In this document: piece after piece, positions 1 to 8,044 of the stretch
Numbering within the stretch: position 1 is the stretch's first letter
Layout of the letters: the number at the start of each line of letters is the position of its first letter
DNA from: RGIG3009 sp045590415
GTDB lineage: Bacteria; Bacillota; Clostridia; Oscillospirales; Acutalibacteraceae
Direction of reading: 5' to 3'
NCBI GenBank assembly: GCA_045590415.1
Contig: JAZNRA010000108.1
Location: 1 to 15,516 of the forward strand
DNA length: 15,516 bases
Made by a program: the position numbers and the translations under genes
The notes under the pieces: generated by a model
Told to the model about the DNA's origin: nothing
Databases searched by the model: none
The model's input: the letters and a program-made list of their open reading frames with translations, nothing else

Positions 1-815
1 ATATCCGGCGAAGCGGTAACGTTGATGATCAAGCCGCGAGCACCGTTAATGGTGGTCTCAAGCAACGGGCTGGCGATCGCTTCGCGGGCAGCCGCTTCGG
101 CCTTATCTTTACCTTCTGCACGGCCGATACCCATGTGAGCATAGCCGGCATCCTTCATGATGGCGGTAACGTCCGCGAAGTCAAGGTTGATAACGGCTTC
201 CGCGGTGATGAGTTCGGAAATGGACTGCACGCCCTGGCGCAGAACGCTGTCCGCCGCCTGGAAGGCGTTTGCCAGCGTGATGCGCTGCTCAGTGACGAGC
301 TTCAGACGCTCGTTGGGGATAACCACCAAGCTGTCCACGTGCTCACGCAGGATAGCGATACCGTTCTCCGCCTGCTCCATACGGCGACGGCCTTCAAATG
401 CAAACGGTTTCGTGACGATACCAACCGTCAAAATACCCATTTCGCGTGCAATCTCCGCCACAACGGGAGCTGCACCGGTACCGGTACCGCCGCCCATACC
501 GGCGGTAATGAACACCATGTCCGTGCCCTTGAGCGCGGCTGTGATCTCCTCGCGGCTTTCCTCAGCGGCGCGCTGACCCTTTTCGGGGTTTGCACCGGCA
601 CCCATACCGCGTGTCAGTTTTTCGCCGATTTGCAGTTTTATTGTCGCCTGAGAGCGCAGCAAAGCTTGGTGATCGGTATTGATCGCCACAAATTCAACAC
701 CCTTGACACCGGCCGTAACCATGCGGTTGAGCGCGTTTCCGCCGCCGCCGCCGACACCGATTACTTTAATTTGAACGCCGGTATCCAAGACTTCATCATC
801 GTATTCAAAGTTCAT
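1..815 (-). CDS. ftsZ: Cell division protein FtsZ (3' end outside window)
   Basis: Tubulin-like GTPase that polymerises into the cytoplasmic Z-ring and positions septal wall synthesis. The protein, read on the minus strand, begins MNFEYDDEVLDTG. It shows the N-terminal nucleotide-binding glycine-rich stretch VIGVGGGGNA (about residues 18-27) and the tubulin signature GGGTGTG (107-113). The T7 synergy region NLDFADV, needed for GTP hydrolysis across the subunit interface, is also present. About 271 codons are visible. The remaining C-terminal part, including the linker and the C-terminal peptide that binds FtsA, SepF or ZapA-type partners, lies beyond the window. The ATG at 815-813 is fixed by AGGAGG seven bases upstream (823-828). 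The gene is separated from ftsQ by 131 bp and has its own very strong promoter, so it can be expressed independently of the wall-synthesis operon. No ftsA precedes it. Confidence 0.98.
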   Translation of the reverse strand, partial: MNFEYDDEVLDTGVQIKVIGVGGGGGNALNRMVTAGVKGVEFVAINTDHQALLRSQATIKLQIGEKLTRGMGAGANPEKGQRAAEESREEITAALKGTDMVFITAGMGGGTGTGAAPVVAEIAREMGILTVGIVTKPFAFEGRRRMEQAENGIAILREHVDSLVVIPNERLKLVTEQRITLANAFQAADSVLRQGVQSISELITAEAVINLDFADVTAIMKDAGYAHMGIGRAEGKDKAEAAAREAIASPLLETTINGARGLIINVTASPD

Positions 816-822
816 GGAACAT

Positions 823-828
823 CCTCCT
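823..828 (-). promoter_or_regulatory. Strong ribosome binding site of ftsZ
   Basis: A perfect AGGAGG lies seven bases before the ATG. It is one of the strongest Shine-Dalgarno sites in the window and agrees with the high FtsZ level cells need. It fixes the start. Confidence 0.9.
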
Positions 829-875
829 ACCTTTTATTTCGCAACAGTTAATCTTCATTTACAGAGTCACTGTAC

Positions 876-904
876 ATTATACTTCTTTAATTCTATCATG
901 TCAA
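876..904 (-). promoter_or_regulatory. ftsZ promoter with consensus sigma-A hexamers
   Basis: On the minus strand the -35 is TTGACA (899-904) and the -10 is TATAAT (876-881), separated by exactly 17 bp. Both hexamers match the housekeeping consensus at every position. The predicted start of transcription is near 869, giving a leader of about 54 nt to the ftsZ ATG. The region upstream of the -35 (about 921-950) is almost pure A+T and could act as a UP-like element. It contains an AT-only 14-bp palindrome (929-942) that is too weak to be a convincing terminator for the upstream operon. Confidence 0.88.
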
Positions 905-946
905 CCCCATGATTTCAACACTATTTTTAGAAAAATTTTTCTTTTT

Positions 947-1852
947 TTAATTATTTGTTTCCGGCTCGTCGTTCACGGGCTCGTCTGCGGGTTCTTCCGC
1001 GTCCTGTTCAAGCAATGAAGACGGTGTGAAAATAATCGTAGGCGTTTCCACCGTCGTATCGGAATACTGACTGACGTTTAACAGCCCCGTTGCCGTTTCG
1101 CCGTGGCGTGCCAGAATTTTGGGAATAGACGCTGCCGCCACCGCGATCTCATAGGTTAAATTGGAATCATTGCCGAGCGCAATATCAATCTGATTCTTCC
1201 AGTTAACACGAATGTCGCTGAGATTTGTCATATCGATCTCGCTGACGTAACCGAGCTTGTGCAGCTCAAACGCGGTACAGATCTCCCCAATGATCGAAAG
1301 ACTGCGCTCGTTGAGTACCTGCTTACCGACCTCGTCGGTCAGCGTACCCGCTCCTTTCAGGTACATACGCCGAAGCGGGCGCTCACTCTCGATCGGAATC
1401 TTTTGCAGACCGACGCCGTTTTCGTCCACTACGACCCAGCCGCCGCCCGCATATACCGCGCCCATTTCTTCCGCTTCGGTGATGCGAATGGTAACCTCGC
1501 GCTTAAAGCTGATATCAATATCCACGTCCCGCACGTACACAAATTCTTTTTTGAGTCGTTTGGCGGCTTGTCCTTTGTTGACCGAAAAAACACTTTGCCC
1601 AACCTTAAGACCGCTCACGCCGACGATCGCTTCGTTGTCGTACTGCGTATTTCCCTCTACGGAAATACTGCGGATACCGAGCGCCGAGGGCTTGCCCTCG
1701 GCCGTCGGCTTTTGAAGCGCCGCCGGTAACAGCAATACCGTCAGCACGAGGAGCAGCACGTTCAAAAGCGACAGCACGACAAACAGCCGGAAGCGGTTTT
1801 GTTTCCGCTTCTGGCTGCTTTGGCGTTTCGGTTGTGAGCGTCTCTTTTTCAT
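947..1852 (-). CDS. ftsQ: Divisome protein FtsQ/DivIB (POTRA domain)
   Basis: Bitopic membrane protein of the divisome core that binds FtsL and FtsB/DivIC-type partners outside the membrane and helps control septal FtsW/FtsI. The 301-residue protein has a very basic cytoplasmic head (residues 1-22), one membrane helix (about 23-44), and an extracytoplasmic POTRA domain. That domain begins at IRSISVEGN and runs through IRITEAEE (about 60-128). A beta domain follows, and the acidic tail (about 283-301) is rich in Glu, Asp and Pro. The ATG overlaps the murA stop in an ATGA, implying translational coupling. It is the last gene before ftsZ. The name divIB is equally suitable in this phylum. The family assignment rests on the head-TM-POTRA layout, the sequence pattern and the position between murA and ftsZ. 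Confidence 0.9.
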   Translation of the reverse strand: MKKRRSQPKRQSSQKRKQNRFRLFVVLSLLNVLLLVLTVLLLPAALQKPTAEGKPSALGIRSISVEGNTQYDNEAIVGVSGLKVGQSVFSVNKGQAAKRLKKEFVYVRDVDIDISFKREVTIRITEAEEMGAVYAGGGWVVVDENGVGLQKIPIESERPLRRMYLKGAGTLTDEVGKQVLNERSLSIIGEICTAFELHKLGYVSEIDMTNLSDIRVNWKNQIDIALGNDSNLTYEIAVAAASIPKILARHGETATGLLNVSQYSDTTVETPTIIFTPSSLLEQDAEEPADEPVNDEPETNN

Positions 1853-3114
1853 GTATCCGCTCCGTCGTATAAAATATGTGCGCCAACCCCCGCAAGAGTC
1901 TGCGCCATGGCTTCATAGCCGCGTTCTAAATGCTGTAATTGTGTAATTTCCGTCGTGCCGCCTGCCGCAAGCCCTGCAAGCACCAATGCCGCACCGCCGC
2001 GCAGGTCGGTACACTCCACCGCCGTGCCCGACAAGGTCTTAACACCTTCCACAACGGCGACCCGTCCTTCAACCTTGATGTTCGCACCCATACGCATCAA
2101 CTCACACACGTGCTTATAACGGCTTTCGAAGATCGTTTCAATAAACACGCTGGTTCCTTCCGCCACGCAAGCAAGTGCCATAACGAGCGCCTGTGCGTCG
2201 GTGGGGAAACCCGGATACGGCAACGTGCGTACCGTGCGGATGCGGCGCAGTCGCCCCGGCGCATTGACCAGCAATTCATCCCGCCATGCCGTGACCTGAC
2301 ATCCGGTTTCTTCAAACACCGGTATCAGCGCTTGCACGTGTTCGGGATAAATATCTTTCAAAAGCAGAGATCCGCCGGTGATCGCCGCCGCCCCCATATA
2401 GGTCGCGGTTTCGATGCGGTCCGGTATTACCCGATGGCGGCATCCGTGCAGACGCTCAACGCCCTCGATGACGATCGTGCCCTCACCCGCCCCGCGGATA
2501 CGCGCCCCGCAAGCGGTCAAAAAGTTACACAGATCTATGATCTCCGGCTCTCTGGCGGCATTAAAAACGGTGGTGGTGCCGCGCGCCGTTACCGCCGCCA
2601 ACAGAATGTTCTCGGTGGCACCCACGCTGGGAAACGACAACGAGATCGGACAACCGACCAACCTGCCGTGAACGCGGCACAAGAGCCGCCCGCCCTCCTC
2701 GTCGATGTGAAGTCCCAGCTGACGGAGCGCCGCCAGGTGTAAGTCGATCGGGCGAGGGCCCAGTTCACAGCCGCCGGGGAAGGTCAGCTGCGCTCTGCCG
2801 CTTTTTGCCACAATCGCACCGAGAAAAACGATAGACGACCGCATTTCCCGCATGAGCGTGTCCGGCACCTCATACCCCCGCGCCTGCGACGCATTGATAT
2901 GGACGGTATGCCCGTCCCGCTCAACGCGGCATCCCAGGTGTTCTAAAATCTTAATGGCTGCGCAAACGTCCGACAACAAAGGACAATTTTCGATCTCACA
3001 CGATTCGCCTGCCAAAAAGGTGGCTGCCAAAATCGGCAATGCGCTGTTTTTTGCTCCGTGAATATGTACCGCACCGTTCAAGCGGTGCTCGCCTTCAATA
3101 ATCAGCTTTGACAC
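1849..3114 (-). CDS. murA: UDP-N-acetylglucosamine 1-carboxyvinyltransferase MurA
   Basis: Cytoplasmic enzyme that transfers enolpyruvate from PEP to UDP-GlcNAc, the first committed step of peptidoglycan synthesis and the fosfomycin target. Visible signatures are GAKNSALP near the N-terminus (the Lys-Asn pair), and the active-site loop FPGGCELGPRPID with catalytic Cys about residue 116 and the following conserved Arg. GFPTDAQ carries the catalytic Asp, and ERGYE carries the conserved Arg near the C-terminus. Because the Cys is present rather than Asp, the enzyme should be fosfomycin-sensitive by that criterion. I chose the GTG at 3114, giving 421 aa starting (M)SKLIIEGEHRLNG. It is preceded by GGGGTGG with a six-base spacer and matches where MurA proteins normally begin. 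An in-frame GTG at 3129 would add five residues, but its only SD-like GGAG lies one base away, too close to work. In B. subtilis this slot in the cluster holds murB instead. Confidence 0.96.
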   Translation of the reverse strand: MSKLIIEGEHRLNGAVHIHGAKNSALPILAATFLAGESCEIENCPLLSDVCAAIKILEHLGCRVERDGHTVHINASQARGYEVPDTLMREMRSSIVFLGAIVAKSGRAQLTFPGGCELGPRPIDLHLAALRQLGLHIDEEGGRLLCRVHGRLVGCPISLSFPSVGATENILLAAVTARGTTTVFNAAREPEIIDLCNFLTACGARIRGAGEGTIVIEGVERLHGCRHRVIPDRIETATYMGAAAITGGSLLLKDIYPEHVQALIPVFEETGCQVTAWRDELLVNAPGRLRRIRTVRTLPYPGFPTDAQALVMALACVAEGTSVFIETIFESRYKHVCELMRMGANIKVEGRVAVVEGVKTLSGTAVECTDLRGGAALVLAGLAAGGTTEITQLQHLERGYEAMAQTLAGVGAHILYDGADT

Positions 3115-3120
3115 CGTCGT

Positions 3121-3127
3121 CCACCCC
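3121..3127 (-). promoter_or_regulatory. Ribosome binding site deciding the murA GTG start
   Basis: GGGGTGG on the minus strand lies six bases before the GTG at 3114. It supports that start over the in-frame GTG at 3129. The match to the anti-SD is moderate, so murA may depend partly on upstream translation. Confidence 0.5.
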
Positions 3128-3197
3128 ACTCTCCGAAATCAACCAACAAGGTCTTATACCTCATCCTATGATTTCAAAAGAAAAAGGTGACAGCGCT

Positions 3198-4322
3198 CTA
3201 TTTCGTGTTTATAAACTCTTTAACAACGGCATAAATCCGTTCGTGTGCGTCCAGCACCGCCGCGTCCCCTGCCGCTTTGCTCATCTTTTCAAGTGCAGCG
3301 GGAATAAGTGCCGTTTTCTCTATGGTATCCCACAAACGCGCATCTGTCAAATCTTTTTCCTCAATGCAGAGTGCCGCGCCGCGGTCGGCAAGTGCCATGG
3401 CGTTATAAAACTGATGATTTTCCGCCACGTACGGCGACGGAACTAAAATTGACGGCTTTTTCATGGCCGGCAGTTCACTGAGCGTCATCGCACCGCAACG
3501 CGAAACAACGAGATCCGCCGCCGCCATACAACGGGGCATATCGTCAATATATTCCCGCACCTGCACGTGCACACCGTCCGGCGTGACGCCTAACTCCGAA
3601 AGAAGTGTTATCATCTTTTGATAGTTCTCCCCCCGGCCGGTACCGACAATAAACTGCAGTTTTTGTTCCTCCTGATTGCGCTTGAGTACGCCGGCGATCG
3701 CCTCGTTCAAATGACGCGCGCCCAGACTGCCCCCAAAGCACAACACCAGCGGTCGGTCATCCACGCCGAGTTCACGGCGCGCGGTGTGCGGATCCATTGC
3801 CGTAAAATCACGGCGCAACGGGTTGCCGGTAACCACCACGCGCGTACTCTCCGGTAAATGTTTGCGCGCGGCATCGTCTGCGATCATAACGGCTTTGGCA
3901 TATTTTGAAAGCATCTTAACCGTGACACCCGGCAGCGCGTTGGATTCGTGCAACAGCACCGGCACGCCCATTCGCGCCGCTTGTTGCAGTACCGGTCCGC
4001 AAACGTAACCGCCCGTACCGATGGCAAGATCCGGTGCAAACTCTTTAATGATTCGAGCGGCTTCAAGGCCCGCGGTAAACGCATGGTATGCCGCCGCCAC
4101 GTTGCGACCGATATTCTTTAACGATAGGCGCCGCTGAAACCCCTGCACCGTCACGGTTTTAAGCGGATACCCCGCCGCAGGGACGAGCATCGTTTCCATC
4201 TTCCTTTTGACGCCGACAAACAATATCTCGGCATCCGGGTGCTTGGCTTTGATCGTATCGGCGATCGCCAAAGCCGGATTGATATGTCCGGCCGTGCCGC
4301 CGCCGGCCATCAATATACGCAT
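3198..4322 (-). CDS. murG: Lipid II synthase MurG (UDP-GlcNAc transferase)
   Basis: Membrane-associated GT-B glycosyltransferase that adds GlcNAc from UDP-GlcNAc to lipid I, making lipid II on the inner face of the membrane. The 374-residue protein starts with the glycine loop GGGTAGHINPALAI (residues 7-20). It then has GTGGYVCGP (102-110), HESNALPG (125-132) and the second glycine loop FGGSLGA (196-202). The sugar-nucleotide binding region SRCGAMTLSE (274-283) is followed by ENHQFYNA (301-308). Length is normal for the family. The ATG lies three bases after the ftsW stop and is preceded by AGGAGGG that overlaps the end of ftsW, so the two genes are probably translationally coupled. It has the usual dcw position after ftsW/spoVE. 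Confidence 0.97.
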   Translation of the reverse strand: MRILMAGGGTAGHINPALAIADTIKAKHPDAEILFVGVKRKMETMLVPAAGYPLKTVTVQGFQRRLSLKNIGRNVAAAYHAFTAGLEAARIIKEFAPDLAIGTGGYVCGPVLQQAARMGVPVLLHESNALPGVTVKMLSKYAKAVMIADDAARKHLPESTRVVVTGNPLRRDFTAMDPHTARRELGVDDRPLVLCFGGSLGARHLNEAIAGVLKRNQEEQKLQFIVGTGRGENYQKMITLLSELGVTPDGVHVQVREYIDDMPRCMAAADLVVSRCGAMTLSELPAMKKPSILVPSPYVAENHQFYNAMALADRGAALCIEEKDLTDARLWDTIEKTALIPAALEKMSKAAGDAAVLDAHERIYAVVKEFINTK

Positions 4323-4325
4323 CGC

Positions 4326-5540
4326 TTACCCTCCTGCCAACCGTTTTGTCTGTCGCGAAACGGACAACAACACGCCCATCTGAGCCAGTAACATCAGCAA
4401 CGACGAGCCGCCGTAACTGAAAAACGGCAAACTGATACCGGTGTTGGGAAACGAGTTGGTGATAACCGCTAAATTAAACACCACCTGCATACCGATCTGC
4501 GCGATCAGACCGATGGCTAACATAGAGCCGAATTTATCGGGGGCACGCATGCCGATCACAAAGCCGCGCCACACCAAGGCGGCGAACAGCAGAATGATCA
4601 AAACCGCACCGATAAAGCCAAGCTCTTCACACACGATCGCAAAAATAAAATCGTTTTGCGGCTCGGGCAGGAACGAGTGCTTTTGTCGGGAGTTGCCGAG
4701 CCCTTCGCCCATGAGACCGCCCGATCCGATCGCAAACAGCGATTGCACCGTCTGCCATGCCGCGTCGCGGCCGGTCTGTCCCGATTCGTACACCACGTCC
4801 GAGGTGTACACGCCGATCGGATCCAGCCACACATCAATACGGTCCTGCTCGTATCCCAAAAATACGACCATGATCACGACACCGACCGCACCGATCGCAA
4901 CGATCGTTCCCAGGTGCGGCAAGCGCGCGCCGCCAATGAACAGCATGACCAGACCGATCATAAGCAACAGAATAGTACCGGACAAATGCGGTTCAATCAA
5001 AATCAAAACGGCGGTAAAACCGAGAATGCCGAGCAAGGGCAAAAATCCTTTTTTCAGAGATTTGATTCCTTCCGGATTGCGGGAGATCAAGTGGGCAAAC
5101 AACAGAATGATCGCAAATTTCGCGATCTCGGACGGTTGTATACTGATCGGACCGACACGGATCCAGCGATGCACGTTTTGAATTTCGGGGAGCAACATAA
5201 CCAAACCGAGCAATCCCCACGAGCCGAGCATGATCGGAACGGCAAACCGCCTGAGGGCATGGTAGTCGACGAAGGATACACCGATCATGATCACCACACC
5301 GATAATGGCATAGATCAGCTGGCGCTTGATGTAATAATAGCTATCACCGCCGTTACGGTAATACGAATAGGCAAAGCTTGCAGAAAACAGACAGACCAGA
5401 CCAACCGCCAACACGACCAACAGTAGTATAAAAAACGGCATATCAAAACCGTTGGCAAAAGAAAATAACCGCAACCGCCCTTTGCGTTTCGGCAATACAT
5501 CTTTCGGTGCCGCGTGTGCGGCTGTGGCCCGTTTTGCCAT
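4326..5540 (-). CDS. ftsW: Septal peptidoglycan glycosyltransferase FtsW/SpoVE (SEDS)
   Basis: Polytopic SEDS protein that polymerises lipid II into glycan strands, partnered with a class B PBP. The 404-residue protein has a basic cytoplasmic head of about 32 residues, then roughly ten membrane helices. SEDS marks are IQPSEIAKFA (134-143), IEPHLSGT (182-189), GEGLGNSRQKHSFLPEPQNDF (from 278; Asp297 is the expected catalytic residue) and the C-terminal FPNTGISLPFFSYGGSS region. The extracytoplasmic loop between VWLDP (237-241) and WQTVQSLFAIGSGG carries roughly 12 more residues than I remember for typical homologues. The SD AGGAGA lies eight to nine bases before the ATG. Position between mraY and murG fits FtsW or the sporulation paralogue SpoVE; sequence alone cannot separate them here. 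RodA is unlikely given the location. Confidence 0.93.
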   Translation of the reverse strand: MAKRATAAHAAPKDVLPKRKGRLRLFSFANGFDMPFFILLLVVLAVGLVCLFSASFAYSYYRNGGDSYYYIKRQLIYAIIGVVIMIGVSFVDYHALRRFAVPIMLGSWGLLGLVMLLPEIQNVHRWIRVGPISIQPSEIAKFAIILLFAHLISRNPEGIKSLKKGFLPLLGILGFTAVLILIEPHLSGTILLLMIGLVMLFIGGARLPHLGTIVAIGAVGVVIMVVFLGYEQDRIDVWLDPIGVYTSDVVYESGQTGRDAAWQTVQSLFAIGSGGLMGEGLGNSRQKHSFLPEPQNDFIFAIVCEELGFIGAVLIILLFAALVWRGFVIGMRAPDKFGSMLAIGLIAQIGMQVVFNLAVITNSFPNTGISLPFFSYGGSSLLMLLAQMGVLLSVSRQTKRLAGG

Positions 5541-5565
5541 AATGCTCTCTCCTTTAAAGAATGGT

Positions 5566-6570
5566 TTACAGTACTAACGCCAGCGCTCCGCCGATACCGG
5601 CTGTCAAACAAGCGACGGCAACGATCGTATTCTCGCTCCAGCCGCACAACTCGAAATGGTGATGCAACGGACTCATTTTGAACAACCGCTTGCCGTGTGT
5701 CAATTTAAAATAACCAACCTGCAGCATCACCGAAACCGTTTCAAAGAAATATACGATACCCATAGGCAACAGCAACAGCGGTCTGCCGATTCCGAAAGCT
5801 ACCGCGCACAGCACGCCGCCGATAAACAGCGAGCCGGTATCGCCCATGAACACCCGTGCGGGGTGAAAATTCCACACTAAAAATCCTGCGATCGCACCTG
5901 CCGCGGCCGTGGTGACAACACCGTAACCAAACGAGTCACCGCATAAAACTAACAGAAACAGGCAAACGATCACCGAAACCGAACCGCACAAACCGTCCAC
6001 ACCGTCGGTCAGATTGGTGGCATTGGTCATCGCTACAACGATAAACACCGTGATCGGAATAAACCAAACGCCCGCCGTCCAAGCGCCGTAAAACGGAACG
6101 TGCATCTGCGTACCTCCCGTCAAATACACGAGCAACGCATAACCGCCGGACAACGCGATCTGCATGAGTAGTTTTTGACGGCTTGTCAACCCCAAATTGC
6201 GTTTTTTAACCACCTTAATGTAATCATCCAAAAAGCCGATCCCACCGAAGCCGATCGCCATCACGATGCCGGCAAACAGCCGCGTGACCGTTGCTGCGGT
6301 ATCCGCGTCAGTCACAATTTTAACCGGAAGAAACAGCTGACAAACTAACATCACAACCGGTACAACAATCAGCATAGCGCCGATAAAGATAATGCCGCCC
6401 ATCGTGGGGGTGCCTTGCTTCGATTTGTGCCACGCGGGGCCCTCGTCACGAATCGTCTGCCCGAATTTGAGCCGATGCAGTATCGGAATGAACACCTTAC
6501 CTAATCGTTCGGATAACACGAACGAGAGCAATGCTGTTACGATCCATACCGCCGATACCAGTATACCCAT
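5566..6570 (-). CDS. mraY: Phospho-MurNAc-pentapeptide transferase MraY (lipid I synthase)
   Basis: Integral membrane enzyme that moves phospho-MurNAc-pentapeptide from UDP onto undecaprenyl phosphate, forming lipid I. The 334-residue protein has about ten hydrophobic helices and all the family signatures. These are GTPTMGG (53-59), FLDDYIK with the metal-binding Asp pair (113-119; Asp115-116), NATNLTDGVDGL (183-194), FMGDTGSLFIGG with the conserved Asp244, and the histidine triad in MSPLHHHFELCGW (299-311). Length is a little shorter than the 360 residues of enterobacteria, as is usual in Gram-positives. The ATG has GAGGAG eight bases upstream. It lies 24 bp after murE and 25 bp before ftsW. 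murD, which B. subtilis has at this junction, is absent. Confidence 0.98.
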   Translation of the reverse strand: MGILVSAVWIVTALLSFVLSERLGKVFIPILHRLKFGQTIRDEGPAWHKSKQGTPTMGGIIFIGAMLIVVPVVMLVCQLFLPVKIVTDADTAATVTRLFAGIVMAIGFGGIGFLDDYIKVVKKRNLGLTSRQKLLMQIALSGGYALLVYLTGGTQMHVPFYGAWTAGVWFIPITVFIVVAMTNATNLTDGVDGLCGSVSVIVCLFLLVLCGDSFGYGVVTTAAAGAIAGFLVWNFHPARVFMGDTGSLFIGGVLCAVAFGIGRPLLLLPMGIVYFFETVSVMLQVGYFKLTHGKRLFKMSPLHHHFELCGWSENTIVAVACLTAGIGGALALVL

Positions 6571-6594
6571 ATTTTGTGCTCCTCATTTCACCGT

Positions 6595-8034
6595 TCAGGT
6601 GTTATTCTCGTCCAGCGCTTCCGCCACGATCTCGCGTTCATCCAGATGAATCGTTCCGCTGTTTAGTATCTGATAGGTTTCGTGCCCCTTACCCGCAAGC
6701 AAGATCGTATCCCCCGGCTTTGCGTTGCGGATTGCCCAATGAATGGCTTGTGTTCGATCGGCAATCACAGTATAAGGGACCTGCGTATCTGATAAACCCG
6801 CCACAATATCGTCTATGATCGCGTGCGGATCTTCGGTACGCGGATTATCGGAAGTCACCACCACAAAATCCGAGAGCGCCGCCGCTACTGCCGCCATCTT
6901 CGGACGCTTGGTACGGTCGCGGTCGCCGCCGCACCCAAACACGGTCACGAGCCGCCCTGCTTTGCAAGCGTTCAAGGTCTCGCAAATATTCTGCAACCCA
7001 TCGGGGGTGTGTGCATAGTCGATAACCACCGTAAAATCACGGCCGGTGGGAACGACCTCGGCGCGTCCTTTGATAATCGCAGCATCACATAATGCCGACA
7101 CGATCTCATCAAACGGGATACCCAACGTCAAAGCACAGGCAGCAGCCGCCAGTGCGTTATAAACGGAAAAACGACCCGGTGTTTTGAGCTTTACTCTGCC
7201 GATAGAGCCGGTGGTTACCAACTCAAAATCCACCCCGTCCGGCCGCTCGCGCAGGTTGTGCGCCGTATACTCGGCATTCGCGCTGACCGCGGAATACGTA
7301 ACCGTCGGGCAAGGCAAATCTTCGCTCATCGTGCGGTACCACGGATCATCGACATTCAAAACCGCCGTATCACTGATAGCAAACAGCCGTTTTTTTGCCG
7401 CGGCATACTGTGCCATCGTGCCATGATAATCCAAGTGGTCCTGCGTCAGATTGGTAAAGGCACCCACCGCAAAATGACAGCCGGCAACACGTTCCTGATC
7501 CAACGCATGGGAGGAAACCTCCATCACCGCATAACGGCATCCGGCATCCGCCATCGCCGCAAACAATTGTTGCAACTCATAGGAATCGGGAGTAGTCTGT
7601 CCCGTTTGTACCACACGCTGTCCGATCATATTTTGAATGGTACCCACCAAGCCGACGGTGTGACCCGCCCGCTCTAAAATGTGTTTTAACAAATACGAGG
7701 TGCTTGTTTTGCCGTTCGTACCGGTAATACCGACCAAACACAACTTTTCCGACGGACGATCAAACCAGTTAGCACACATCTGTGCCCAAGCGGCGCGTGT
7801 ATCGACTACTACAATCTGACGAGGCAATCCCAAATCCCGTTCACACACGACCGCAGCCGCGCCTTTTTCCAAGGCCTCGGCGGCAAACCGATGACTGTCG
7901 ATTTTCGTTCCGGAAATGCAAACAAACAAACAGCCCTCGGTGATCTTGCGAGAATCACGGCACAGCGCCGTGATCTCAACGTCGTCACAAAAGCCGGTTG
8001 CCAAAACGTCTTGTAATACTCGAAACAGCTTCAT
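6595..8034 (-). CDS. murE: UDP-MurNAc-tripeptide synthetase MurE (meso-DAP type)
   Basis: Cytoplasmic ATP-dependent ligase adding the third amino acid to UDP-MurNAc-L-Ala-D-Glu. The 479-residue protein has an N-terminal UDP-binding domain with CRDSRKITEGCLF (25-37), the Mur-ligase P-loop GITGTNGKTSTSY (102-114), TTPDS (147-151), EVSSHALDQ (172-180), TNLTQDHLDYHG (194-205), and Lys214/215, one of which should be carbamylated. The substrate motif SDNPRTEDP (395-403) contains DNPR, typical of meso-diaminopimelate ligases; lysine-adding enzymes usually have a different residue after DNP. The ATG at 8034 was chosen because AGAGGTG lies five bases upstream and the product starts like homologues (MKLFRVL). 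The open frame upstream only extends into the end of PBP-B. The spacer to that gene is 10 bp. No murF follows, which is unusual since murE-murF pairs are common. Confidence 0.97.
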   Translation of the reverse strand: MKLFRVLQDVLATGFCDDVEITALCRDSRKITEGCLFVCISGTKIDSHRFAAEALEKGAAAVVCERDLGLPRQIVVVDTRAAWAQMCANWFDRPSEKLCLVGITGTNGKTSTSYLLKHILERAGHTVGLVGTIQNMIGQRVVQTGQTTPDSYELQQLFAAMADAGCRYAVMEVSSHALDQERVAGCHFAVGAFTNLTQDHLDYHGTMAQYAAAKKRLFAISDTAVLNVDDPWYRTMSEDLPCPTVTYSAVSANAEYTAHNLRERPDGVDFELVTTGSIGRVKLKTPGRFSVYNALAAAACALTLGIPFDEIVSALCDAAIIKGRAEVVPTGRDFTVVIDYAHTPDGLQNICETLNACKAGRLVTVFGCGGDRDRTKRPKMAAVAAALSDFVVVTSDNPRTEDPHAIIDDIVAGLSDTQVPYTVIADRTQAIHWAIRNAKPGDTILLAGKGHETYQILNSGTIHLDEREIVAEALDENNT

Positions 8035-8044
8035 CTTCGCACCT

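Noticed and set aside
135..851. Long open frame on the plus strand opposite ftsZ
   Set aside because: It is antisense to a gene with complete FtsZ signatures, its product has no recognisable domain, and it lacks a good ribosome site.
929..942. AT-only palindrome after ftsQ as a terminator
   Set aside because: The stem has almost no G-C pairs and no U-run follows it on the minus strand.
3130..3197. Possible promoter for murA (TATAAG with a weak -35)
   Set aside because: No hexamer resembling TTGACA lies at 16-18 bp; the only close one (TTGAAA) is 13 bp away.
4441..5426. Two long plus-strand open frames opposite ftsW
   Set aside because: They mirror the codon bias of a membrane protein gene, and their products are low-complexity hydrophilic sequences without family features.
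1..6300. Repeated GCGATCGC-like octamers in coding regions
   Set aside because: They fall in Ala/Ile/Asp codons (GCGATCGC reads as part of AI or AIA-type runs) and show no regular spacing, so codon use explains them.
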